From NCBI GenBank assembly GCA_026387135.1, contig JAPLMH010000160.1, positions 1 to 7,469 on the forward strand: DNA of 7,469 nt, in the 5' to 3' direction. Of this stretch, positions 1-6,754 are shown in pieces. This DNA is from Candidatus Omnitrophota bacterium. GTDB taxonomy: Bacteria; Omnitrophota; Gorgyraeia; 2-01-FULL-45-10. The position numbers were made by a program, and so were the translations under genes. The notes beneath the pieces were generated by a model that had not been told where the DNA came from, made no database searches, and saw only the letters and a program-made list of their open reading frames with translations. Every line of letters begins with the position of its first letter. Position 1 is the stretch's first letter.

Positions 1-716
1 TATTAGAGACGACCGGTCTGATGAAGACTTACGGCAAGAGATGTGTGGTAGAATCCGTGGATATCAACGTAAAGAGAGGCGAGGTTGTGGGACTTTTGGG
101 GCCTAACGGCGCAGGTAAGACCACCACCTTCTACATGATAACGGGCTTGATAGCGCCGGACCGCGGCAGGATAGTCTTTGACAGGCAGGATATAACCGGA
201 ATGCCGATGCATATGCGCGCGCGTTCAGGCATCGGATATCTCTCCCAGGAGCCGTCGATCTTCAGAAAATTAACGGTCGAGGAGAATATAATGGCGGTCC
301 TCGAGACGCTCGACTTTTCCCCGCGTGAACGTAAACGAAGATGCGACGAGCTGCTGAACGAGCTTAAGACAACGCACCTTAGGAAGAATATGGCATATAC
401 GCTTTCAGGGGGAGAGAAGAGGCGTGTGGAGATCACCAGGGCGCTCGTTACGAATCCGCTCTTCATTTTATTGGATGAGCCTTTCAGCGGGATAGACCCT
501 ATAGCTGTAGGCGAATGCCAGGAGATAATAAAAGAGCTGCGCGATAAGGGGCTGGGCATACTTCTTACGGACCACAATGTGAGAGAGACCCTGACGATAT
601 GCGACCGCTCTTATCTTATGGCCGGTGGGAAGATACTCATATCCGGCCCGAAAGAAGAGCTCATCTCCGACCCCAAGGCCAGGGAGATATATCTCGGTGA
701 AAAATTTTCAATGTAA
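1..716 (+). CDS. lptB: LPS export ABC transporter ATP-binding protein LptB (5' partial)
   Basis: Cytoplasmic ATPase that would drive the LptB2FG complex, which extracts lipopolysaccharide from the inner membrane and passes it to the periplasmic bridge. The frame is open to the left edge. The first in-frame ATG (21) is probably internal, because the codons before it (L-E-T-T-G-L) continue the usual LptB N-terminal strand; the true start lies upstream. Counting from that ATG: Walker A GPNGAGKT at 27-34, Q-loop Gln76 in YLSQEPSIFRKL, signature LSGGE at 128-132, Walker B LFILLDEP at 147-154 with catalytic Glu153, and switch His185 in LLTDHNVRET. The E-P-F-S-G-I-D-P D-loop and the Q-loop sequence are typical of LptB rather than of amino-acid importers (LivF/LivG), the nearest alternative. 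About 231 residues plus a short missing start fits the usual ~240. The rpoN that often follows lptB is absent; tig follows instead. Confidence 0.9.
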   Translation, partial: LETTGLMKTYGKRCVVESVDINVKRGEVVGLLGPNGAGKTTTFYMITGLIAPDRGRIVFDRQDITGMPMHMRARSGIGYLSQEPSIFRKLTVEENIMAVLETLDFSPRERKRRCDELLNELKTTHLRKNMAYTLSGGEKRRVEITRALVTNPLFILLDEPFSGIDPIAVGECQEIIKELRDKGLGILLTDHNVRETLTICDRSYLMAGGKILISGPKEELISDPKAREIYLGEKFSM

Positions 717-756
717 TGCGCGAGAAAAATTCCGCGAAGCGAAATTTTCTATGTAA
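702..756. repeat. 15-base direct repeat, two copies 40 bases apart
   Basis: Copy 1 at 702-716 (aaattttcaatgtaa) is the last codons and stop of lptB. Copy 2 at 742-756 (aaattttctatgtaa) lies in the gap and differs at one base. The right arm of the 726-748 hairpin overlaps copy 2. This could be a small local duplication of the gene end, or coincidence in AT-rich sequence. Confidence 0.4.
726..748 (+). other. Imperfect hairpin between lptB and tig, possible weak terminator or RNA 3' end
   Basis: Left arm 726-735 (aaaattccgc) pairs with right arm 739-748 (gcgaaatttt) around a GAA loop, 9 of 10 positions paired with one C/A mismatch (732 against 742). It starts 10 bases after the lptB stop. The only T-run is the four T inside the right arm, and no T-tract follows, so it is not a textbook intrinsic terminator. 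It could be a weak terminator, an RNA-stabilising 3' stem, or chance in AT-rich DNA. The pairing is seen directly; the role is inferred. Confidence 0.35.
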
Positions 757-770
757 ACGAAATGGTTTTG

Positions 771-779
771 TGATATAAT
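771..779 (+). promoter_or_regulatory. Extended -10 promoter for the tig operon
   Basis: TGA followed by a perfect TATAAT (774-779) makes an extended -10 element of the sigma-70 type (TG-N-TATAAT). No good -35 box stands 16-18 bases upstream (the hexamers near 750-757 match TTGACA poorly), which is common for extended -10 promoters. The expected transcript start is about 786-787, giving a leader of about 20 bases before the tig ATG at 807, with an AGGAG ribosome site at 798-802. It lies in the largest gap of the window and is the only good promoter I see in a gap; downstream gaps are too short to suggest others. Confidence 0.65.
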
Positions 780-806
780 TACGGCTTCCAAAAAATCAGG
801 AGAGAG

Positions 807-2090
807 ATGGATACGAAGACGAAGGCGAAGGCGCTGGAAGAATGTTCGACGCTTTTTGAGATAGAGGTCCCAAAAGAGACCGTTGATCAGGCGTTCGAAG
901 AAGTATACAGCGAGATGGCCAAGGTGGCCTCCATACCGGGTTTCAGGCCGGGGAAGGCTCCCAAGGAGCTCATAAAAAAACGCTACTCAAAAGAGGCTAA
1001 GAAAGAGGTGGTAAACCACCTCATTCCGGATGCCTATCAAAAAGCCGTAGAGGAGCACAAGATAGACCCGATAGGTTATCCAGACATAACGGAGATGGTG
1101 CTCGAAGAAGGCAAGGCCATGTCCTTCAAGGCGAAGATAGATACAAGGCCGAATTTCAAATTAAAAAATTACAAAGGTATACAGGTAGAGAAGAAAAAAG
1201 TATCAGTCAAAGACGAGGATATCGATAAGGCCCTGGATAATCTCCGGCAGTATAGCGCCAAATATATGGCGGTAGAAGATAGACCCGCCCAGATGGATGA
1301 TTATGTGGTAAGCGATCTCGATTGTCTCGTGGATGGAAAACCGGCTCATAAGAAAAGAGAGAACCTCTGGCTCTACATAGACAAGGGTTCGATCATGAGC
1401 GGCCTGACCGAGAAGATGATCGGCATGAACAAGAATGAGGAGCGCGATATCGAAGTAGAGCTCTCAAAGGACTATCCCGATAAGAATATTGCTGGCAAGC
1501 TTGCCAAGTACCACGTAAAGGCCAAAGAGATAAAGGTGAGAAGCCTGCCTAATGTAGATGATGAGTTCGCCAAGGACCTGGGGAAAGAGAACCTGGCGGA
1601 GCTTAAGAAGGAAGTGGCGAAGGAGCTGGAGAATAAGATGAGATCTGACAGCGAGATAGCTGCGGAGAACCAGCTGCTCAACAAGATCATAGACGATAAC
1701 AGCTTCGCGGTGCCCTCGGCCCTGGTAAAGAAGCAGATACGCATGATGTCCGAGAATGCCAAGGCGCGCCTCTTGGAAAAAGGCTTTAAGAAGGAAGACC
1801 TCGATAAGAGGGACGGCGAACTGGAGGAGCGTTTTAAGGATGACGCGTTGAGGCAGGTCCGTCTCTTATTCATACTGGATAGGATAGCAAAGGATGAGGG
1901 CGTCAAGGTAGATGATAAGGACCTCGAGGATGCGTACAAGTCGATATCCATAAGGAGCGGTAAGAGCGAAAAAGAGGTCAAAGATCATTATGAGAAGGAA
2001 GGGCTGGTAGACAACCTTCTGGAGAGAGTAAGGGAGGAGAAGACGATAAGTTTTCTCCTAAAGAGCGCCGAAATAAAAGAGAAGGATTAA
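807..2090 (+). CDS. tig: Trigger factor, ribosome-associated chaperone
   Basis: Binds near the ribosome exit tunnel and shields emerging polypeptides; the family also carries a peptidyl-prolyl isomerase (FKBP-like) domain. At 427 residues it is close to the E. coli length of 432, so all three domains should be present: ribosome-binding domain about 1-115 with the signature GFRPGKAP at 45-52, FKBP-like domain about 150-245, and the helical arm-forming C-terminal domain to the end, very rich in Lys and Glu. The isomerase pocket looks altered: where E. coli has I-P-G-F-E this protein has I-M-S-G-L-T, with Leu200 in place of the active-site Phe, and the domain's early D-F-T-G is replaced by D-L-D-C. 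Chaperone function is likely, isomerase activity doubtful. AGGAG at 798-802, 4 bases before the ATG, supports the start. It is the first gene of the operon, 18 bases before clpP. Confidence 0.95.
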   Translation: MDTKTKAKALEECSTLFEIEVPKETVDQAFEEVYSEMAKVASIPGFRPGKAPKELIKKRYSKEAKKEVVNHLIPDAYQKAVEEHKIDPIGYPDITEMVLEEGKAMSFKAKIDTRPNFKLKNYKGIQVEKKKVSVKDEDIDKALDNLRQYSAKYMAVEDRPAQMDDYVVSDLDCLVDGKPAHKKRENLWLYIDKGSIMSGLTEKMIGMNKNEERDIEVELSKDYPDKNIAGKLAKYHVKAKEIKVRSLPNVDDEFAKDLGKENLAELKKEVAKELENKMRSDSEIAAENQLLNKIIDDNSFAVPSALVKKQIRMMSENAKARLLEKGFKKEDLDKRDGELEERFKDDALRQVRLLFILDRIAKDEGVKVDDKDLEDAYKSISIRSGKSEKEVKDHYEKEGLVDNLLERVREEKTISFLLKSAEIKEKD

Positions 2091-2108
2091 AAAAGGGGGG
2101 CTATCTTC

Positions 2109-2708
2109 ATGAGCATACTTGTTCCTATGGTGATAGAGACTACCGGTAGAGGCGAGAGGGCGTATGATATCTATTCGAGGCTTCTGAAGGACAGGATCAT
2201 TTTTATAGGCACGGCTATAGACGATATGGTGGCCAATCTTATAATAGCGCAGATACTATTCCTTCAGATGGAGGACCAGGATAAGGACATCTCCATATAT
2301 ATAAATACCCCGGGCGGATCCGTAACCAGCGGGTTGGCGATCTACGATACCATGCAGTTCATCAAACCCGACATCAACACTTATTGCGTGGGCCAAGCCA
2401 CAAGTATGGGAGCGCTTCTTCTTGCCGCGGGCACTGCGGGAAAACGTTTTGCGCTTCCGCATTCGCGGATCATGATACACCAGCCATGGGGTGGAGTTCA
2501 GGGCGCGGCCTCCGACATCAGTATCCAGGCGCAGGAGATATTAAGATTGCGTGCGAGGCTTGAAGAGATATTGGCTAAGCATACAAAACAGCCCCTAGAG
2601 AAGATAAAGAAGGATAGCGACAGGGACTATTTTATGTCGGCCGAAGAGGCAAAGGTATATGGGATCGTGGACGAAGTGGTAGAGAATATTACGAAGAAAA
2701 AGAAATAA
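2109..2708 (+). CDS. clpP: ATP-dependent Clp protease proteolytic subunit
   Basis: Serine peptidase that forms the double-heptamer chamber degrading proteins fed in by ClpX or ClpA/ClpC ATPases. The catalytic triad is complete: Ser99 in GQATSMGALLL, His124 in RIMIHQPWGG, and Asp173 in DSDRDYF, with the same His-to-Asp spacing of 49 as E. coli ClpP. The oxyanion-forming glycines are present in NTPGGSVTSG (66-75). The N-terminus (LVPMVIETTGRGERAYDIYSRLL) is the usual mature-type axial loop and 199 residues is normal, with almost no propeptide. The start follows a G-run (2095-2100) acting as ribosome site 8 bases before the ATG; a second ATG at 2127 would remove the start of the axial loop and has no site of its own. 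The tig-clpP order is widely conserved, but the clpX that usually follows is missing here; an aminotransferase gene follows after 31 bases. Confidence 0.97.
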   Translation: MSILVPMVIETTGRGERAYDIYSRLLKDRIIFIGTAIDDMVANLIIAQILFLQMEDQDKDISIYINTPGGSVTSGLAIYDTMQFIKPDINTYCVGQATSMGALLLAAGTAGKRFALPHSRIMIHQPWGGVQGAASDISIQAQEILRLRARLEEILAKHTKQPLEKIKKDSDRDYFMSAEEAKVYGIVDEVVENITKKKK

Positions 2709-2739
2709 GTTAGCTGTAAGCTATAAGAAAGGATCTATT

Positions 2740-3867
2740 ATGAGCAAGAAGTATCTGATGACGCCGGGGCCTACGCCGGTTCCCGAAGATATAAGGCTTG
2801 AAATGGCGAAGCCCATCATCCATCACAGGACGAAGGAGTACCAGGCCATATTCAAAGAAGCGACCGAGGGGTTGAAGAAGATATTCAAGACATCGAATGA
2901 CGTATTCACGTTTACTTCCAGCGGGACGGGCGCCATGGAAGCATCGGTAGTGAATGTTCTTTCTGCCGGTGACAAGATAATAGTGGTCCGCGGTGGAAAG
3001 TTCGGCGAGAGATTCGGCGATATAGCCAAAGCATATGGCGTGGAAGTTATCGCGATAGATGTAGAATGGGGCACCGGTCCGAAGCCGGAAGTTATAAAAG
3101 AGACATTGAAGAAGAATCCGGATGTTAAAGCGGTATATACGACGCTATGCGAAACGTCCACCGCTACAGTTTTTGATATAAAGTCAATCGGAGAAATTGT
3201 GAAGGCGACGGATGCGCTATTTGTGGTAGATACGATAAGCGGCCTGGGCGCCGATGACTTTGAAAATGACAAATGGGGGGTTGACATAGCGGTCTGCGGT
3301 TCGCAGAAGGGCCTCATGATACCGCCGGGGCTGGCGTTCTGCTCCGTCAGCGAAAAGGCGTGGAAGGCCGTAGAGACCTCAAAGCTTCCGAAGTTCTATT
3401 TCAATTTCAAAAAATATAAGAAGGCATGGCTCGATATGGATACTCCGTTCACGTCAGCCATAACTCTTGTAATAGGGTTGAAGAAGGCGGTCGAAAAGAT
3501 CAACGCTCAAGGAATAGACAGCGTCATAGCTGAACATAATTCACAGGCCCGCGCATTCCGCGAAGCTTGTAAAGCTATCGGCCTGACTATATTCTCCAAG
3601 AGCCCTTCATCCGGCGTTACCGGAGTGAACATGCCTAACGGAATGAACGCCGACGACCTGATAAAACTGTTAAAGACGGAGTTCGGAGTTACTTTTGCAC
3701 CCGGACAGGAGCATCTCAAAGGCAAGATATTCAGATGCGCTCACATGGGAGGTATAGACAGGGAACATACTATAGAAGCTATAAAGGCCCTGGAGATGGC
3801 GCTCTCTAAGTCAGGGCATAAGTTCACAATCGGCGCGGGAGTTGTAGCAGCGGAAAAGATACTTTAG
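2740..3867 (+). CDS. Class V PLP-dependent aminotransferase, probable phosphoserine aminotransferase partner of SerA
   Basis: Fold-type I, class V aminotransferase of the serine-pyruvate / alanine-glyoxylate / serine-glyoxylate branch. Visible landmarks: N-terminal MTPGPTPVP (7-15), phosphate-binding SSGTGAMEA (60-68), Asp164 in VVDTISGLGA facing the pyridine nitrogen, the PLP Schiff-base Lys190 in GSQKGLM, and Arg332 in FRCAHMGGID, the expected substrate carboxylate clamp. At 375 residues it is full length. Family membership is sure; substrate is not. It lies 16 bases upstream of serA in the same operon and no classical serC is visible, so I infer that it converts 3-phosphohydroxypyruvate plus an amino donor to phosphoserine. 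Alternatives are alanine- or serine-glyoxylate exchange. An AAGGA site at 2729-2733, 6 bases from the ATG, supports the start. A small 5-bp palindrome precedes it (2711-2723). Confidence 0.9.
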   Translation: MSKKYLMTPGPTPVPEDIRLEMAKPIIHHRTKEYQAIFKEATEGLKKIFKTSNDVFTFTSSGTGAMEASVVNVLSAGDKIIVVRGGKFGERFGDIAKAYGVEVIAIDVEWGTGPKPEVIKETLKKNPDVKAVYTTLCETSTATVFDIKSIGEIVKATDALFVVDTISGLGADDFENDKWGVDIAVCGSQKGLMIPPGLAFCSVSEKAWKAVETSKLPKFYFNFKKYKKAWLDMDTPFTSAITLVIGLKKAVEKINAQGIDSVIAEHNSQARAFREACKAIGLTIFSKSPSSGVTGVNMPNGMNADDLIKLLKTEFGVTFAPGQEHLKGKIFRCAHMGGIDREHTIEAIKALEMALSKSGHKFTIGAGVVAAEKIL

Positions 3868-3883
3868 CGGGAGGTATGATAAG

Positions 3884-5473
3884 ATGCCATTCAGAGTGCT
3901 TATAAGCGATTCGCTTTCGAAGGAAGCCGTAGATATTCTTACAAAAGAGCCGGAACTTAAGGTAGACGTAAATACCAAGTTGACTCCGGAAGAGTTAAAA
4001 AAAGTCATTAAGGACTATGACGCGCTTCTGGTCCGGTCCGCCACAAAAGTGACCAAAGAGGTCATACAGGCGGGCGATAAACTGAAGATAATCGGCAGGG
4101 CGGGTGTAGGCCTGGACAATGTCGATATCGACGCGGCATCCAAGAAGGGCATCATAGTGGTAAATACTCCGGGCGGCAATACTATATCAACGGCTGAACA
4201 CACCTTTTCTATGATGCTGGCCCTTTCGCGCAGCATACCTCAGGCCGACCTTTCTATGAAGAAGGGTGAGTGGGAACGCAAAAAATTTATGGGGGTCGAG
4301 CTTTACGGCAAGACTCTCGGCATAGTCGGTTTAGGCAGAATAGGGACCGAAGTGGCCAAGAGGGCCTTAAGCTTTGGAATGAAGATCGTTGCTTACGACC
4401 CGTACTTGTCATTTGAAAGAGCCAAGGAGCTTGGTATCGAGTCGTCAGACCTGGCCGGCCTATTGAAGCAGGCGGATTACATAACTGTCCATACTCCGCT
4501 TACGCAGGATACAAAACATGTCATATCGGATAAAGAGTTCGACATTATGAAGAAGGGTGTCAGGCTTGTTAACTGCGCCAGGGGCGGCATCATAGACGAA
4601 GCCGCTTTGATAAAGGCTATAGAGTCTGGTAAAGTTGCCGGCGCGGCGCTGGATGTCTATGAAGATGAGCCTCCGGCGAAAGATTCCAAGCTTATAAAGT
4701 CGGACAAGATGGTCCTGACACCGCATCTGGGGGCATCAACCGAGGAAGCGCAGACGAATGTGGCGGTAGATGTGGCCAATACGGTAAGGGATATGCTCTT
4801 AGGCAGGTGCGTCAGGAACGCTGTCAATATGCCATGCGTCGATCCGGAACTCTTAAAGGTCATGGAGCCGTATTTAAAGCTATCCGAGAATATAGGCGCT
4901 ATCAGCACACAGATAGCGGAAGGTCATATAAAGAAGGTCAAGATAAGATATGTGGGCGATATATTAAAGTACGACCTCTCGTCGTTTACGATATCGTTGG
5001 TCAAGGGAATGCTCAAGCCGATACTCCAGGAGACGGTTAATTTCGTCAACTCTATGGTTTTAGCCAAGGAGCGCGGCATTACGGTAGTTGAATCTAAGAC
5101 GGCAGAAATACAGGATTTCGCCAATCTTATCATCGTAGAGGTCGAGACCGATAAGACGAAGAGCCTTGTGGCCGGCACGCTATTCACGAAATCCGAGCCG
5201 AGAATAGTCAAGATCAATGAGTTTTGGGTAGACTGCGTGCCTCAGGGTAATATGCTGCTCGTCTTCAATAAGGATGTGCCCGGATTGATAGGCGAGATAG
5301 GAACGATATTCGGTAAAAATGGTATAAATATCGCCAGCGTCTCTTTTGGCAGGGATGTCAAAGGCGGCAACGCTGTGAGCGTATGGAACGTCGACAGCGA
5401 TGTCTCGAAGAAGGTCTTGGACGATATAAAGAACGCCAAGAATGTACAGGAAGTGAAACTGGCTAAGCTTTAG
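3884..5473 (+). CDS. serA: D-3-phosphoglycerate dehydrogenase, long form with ASB and ACT domains
   Basis: Oxidises 3-phosphoglycerate to 3-phosphohydroxypyruvate with NAD, the first step of serine synthesis. The 529 residues match the long type (Mycobacterium, Bacillus), not the shorter E. coli type of about 410. Order: substrate domain about 1-98 and 290-315; NAD-binding domain about 99-289 with GLGRIG at 149-154 and Asp172 in AYDPY for NAD; catalytic Arg233 (NCARGGI), Glu262 (YEDEPP) and His281 (LTPHLGAST); intervening ASB domain about 320-450 ending in GTLFTKSEPRIVKINEF; ACT domain about 457-529. In the ACT domain Asp464 (NKDVPGLIG) and Asn482 (GINIASV) correspond to serine-contacting residues of the Mycobacterium enzyme, so feedback inhibition by serine is plausible. 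The strong site GGGAGGT at 3869-3875 lies 8 bases before the ATG. It sits 19 bases before the DRE-TIM gene. Confidence 0.97.
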   Translation: MPFRVLISDSLSKEAVDILTKEPELKVDVNTKLTPEELKKVIKDYDALLVRSATKVTKEVIQAGDKLKIIGRAGVGLDNVDIDAASKKGIIVVNTPGGNTISTAEHTFSMMLALSRSIPQADLSMKKGEWERKKFMGVELYGKTLGIVGLGRIGTEVAKRALSFGMKIVAYDPYLSFERAKELGIESSDLAGLLKQADYITVHTPLTQDTKHVISDKEFDIMKKGVRLVNCARGGIIDEAALIKAIESGKVAGAALDVYEDEPPAKDSKLIKSDKMVLTPHLGASTEEAQTNVAVDVANTVRDMLLGRCVRNAVNMPCVDPELLKVMEPYLKLSENIGAISTQIAEGHIKKVKIRYVGDILKYDLSSFTISLVKGMLKPILQETVNFVNSMVLAKERGITVVESKTAEIQDFANLIIVEVETDKTKSLVAGTLFTKSEPRIVKINEFWVDCVPQGNMLLVFNKDVPGLIGEIGTIFGKNGINIASVSFGRDVKGGNAVSVWNVDSDVSKKVLDDIKNAKNVQEVKLAKL

Positions 5474-5492
5474 GCTATCAAGAGGAGAAGGT

Positions 5493-6737
5493 ATGGCAAA
5501 AAAACAGAATAAGATCTATATACTCGATGTGACCAATAGAGATGGCGTGCAGACATCCAGGCTGGGGTTGGCGAAGCTGCAGAAGACGATGATAAATATC
5601 TATCTCAATGAGATGGGCATCGCCCAGTCTGAATTCGGTTTTCCCGTAACGCGCCACGAGACCAACTATATAAACGCGAACTTAGAGCTTGCCAGGATGG
5701 GTGTATTGAAGCCCATTCTTTTATGCGGATGGATACGCGCGATCAAGGGCGATGTTGAGAAGGCTCACAGGATGACCAAAGTGGACAGCCTTAACCTCTC
5801 CATATCGACCTCCGAGCAGATGATAGGCGGAAAATTCCAGGGTAAATATACGAAGGAAGATGTTATAAAAGAGATGGTCGAAGCTGTTCATACAGCTCAA
5901 AAGTTCAACATGAAGCACATTGTGGTAAACGCGGAAGACGCGTCGAGGACGCATATCGATTATCTGATAAAATTTGCCAGGGCTGCAAAGAAGGCAGGTG
6001 CGCAGAGAATACGATATTGCGACACTCTAGGCTATGACGATCCTTTCACCATATATGACAGGATAAAACTATTGGCCTCCGAGATAAAATTGCCGATCGA
6101 GCTGCACTGCCACAATGACCTTGGCATGGTGGTGGCCTGCTCCGTTGCCGGGGCTAAAGCGGCCATAGATGCAGGCGTCGATGCCTACATAAATACCACG
6201 GTTAACGGCATGGGCGAAAGAGCCGGCAACGCGGACCTCGTTAGCGTTATACTTGCGATAAAATATTCAAGCGGATTTAAAGACGGTAAGTATATACTGG
6301 ACGAGAGAGTTAAGCTCTCATGCGCATGGAAGATAGCCAAGTATGCTTCGTATGCCTTCGGGGTACCGATCCCGATAAATCAGCCTGCTGTCGGAGCCAA
6401 CGCTTTTGCCCATGAATCCGGCATACATGCCGATGGCGCTTTAAAGGACAGAAGGAATTACGAGCTGTATGATTTTGAGGAGCTCGGCAGGGGAGAGCCC
6501 GAATTGATCGAGACCGGCAGGCAGATAACGGCCGGCGAGTACAGCGGCATAAAAGGCTTCAGGAACGTCTATGACAAGATCGAGATAAAGTTCAAGGACG
6601 AGGAAGAGGCCACAAAGATATTGGAGCTTGTCCGTTACGCGAACGTTCATACTCAGAAGCCCCTCACGGAGGATGAATTGAGGTTCATCGCCAAGTATCC
6701 CGAGATAGCGCGTAAGATTTTCACAATGACACCATAG
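5493..6737 (+). CDS. DRE-TIM metallolyase, homocitrate / isopropylmalate / (Re)-citrate synthase-like
   Basis: Enzyme of the family that condenses an acyl-CoA, usually acetyl-CoA, with a 2-oxo acid in a TIM barrel with a divalent metal. Visible residues: start of barrel LDVTNRDGVQ (11-20) with Arg16 and Asp17; metal ligands His205 and His207 in HCHND; Asn238 in NTTVNGMGERAGN (234-246); and HESGIHADG at 307-315, the C-terminal subdomain motif shared by isopropylmalate, citramalate and homocitrate synthases, which argues against HMG-CoA lyase. At 414 residues it lacks the ~120-residue leucine-sensing domain of standard LeuA. The opening motif is N-R-D-G-V-Q rather than the usual T-L-R-D-G-E-Q, and QSEF (45-48) and GWIRA (79-83) resemble, from memory, the Re-citrate synthase branch. 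The 2-oxo acid is therefore open: oxaloacetate, 2-oxoglutarate or another. Site AGGAGA at 5483-5488 supports the start. Confidence 0.85.
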   Translation: MAKKQNKIYILDVTNRDGVQTSRLGLAKLQKTMINIYLNEMGIAQSEFGFPVTRHETNYINANLELARMGVLKPILLCGWIRAIKGDVEKAHRMTKVDSLNLSISTSEQMIGGKFQGKYTKEDVIKEMVEAVHTAQKFNMKHIVVNAEDASRTHIDYLIKFARAAKKAGAQRIRYCDTLGYDDPFTIYDRIKLLASEIKLPIELHCHNDLGMVVACSVAGAKAAIDAGVDAYINTTVNGMGERAGNADLVSVILAIKYSSGFKDGKYILDERVKLSCAWKIAKYASYAFGVPIPINQPAVGANAFAHESGIHADGALKDRRNYELYDFEELGRGEPELIETGRQITAGEYSGIKGFRNVYDKIEIKFKDEEEATKILELVRYANVHTQKPLTEDELRFIAKYPEIARKIFTMTP

Positions 6738-6754
6738 TTTCAGGGAGGATAAAG

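Noticed and set aside
21..23. ATG as the true start of the lptB gene
   Set aside because: The frame is open to the window edge and the codons upstream (L-E-T-T-G-L) continue the normal N-terminal strand of LptB; no ribosome site precedes this ATG.
131..577. 148-codon open frame on the minus strand inside lptB
   Set aside because: It lies antisense to the conserved ATPase core, is rich in Ser/Arg as expected of a shadow frame, and has no recognisable domain.
1472..1981. 169-codon open frame on the minus strand inside tig
   Set aside because: It mirrors the Lys/Glu-rich trigger factor coding sequence, giving a Ser/Leu/Phe-rich low-complexity product with no recognisable domain.
2711..2723. 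Small palindrome tagct-gta-agcta between clpP and the aminotransferase gene
   Set aside because: A stem of only 5 bp without a T-tract is too weak for a terminator and is easily due to chance.
2823..3317. 164-codon minus-strand open frame inside the aminotransferase
   Set aside because: It is antisense to the PLP-binding core of a clear enzyme and shows no protein-like motif.
3876..3878. ATG eight bases upstream of the serA start
   Set aside because: It is out of the serA frame and directly abuts the GGGAGGT ribosome site, leaving no room for initiation.
4807..5040. 77-codon plus-strand frame overlapping serA
   Set aside because: It is out of frame within the serA ASB-domain region, lacks a ribosome site and has no recognisable domain.
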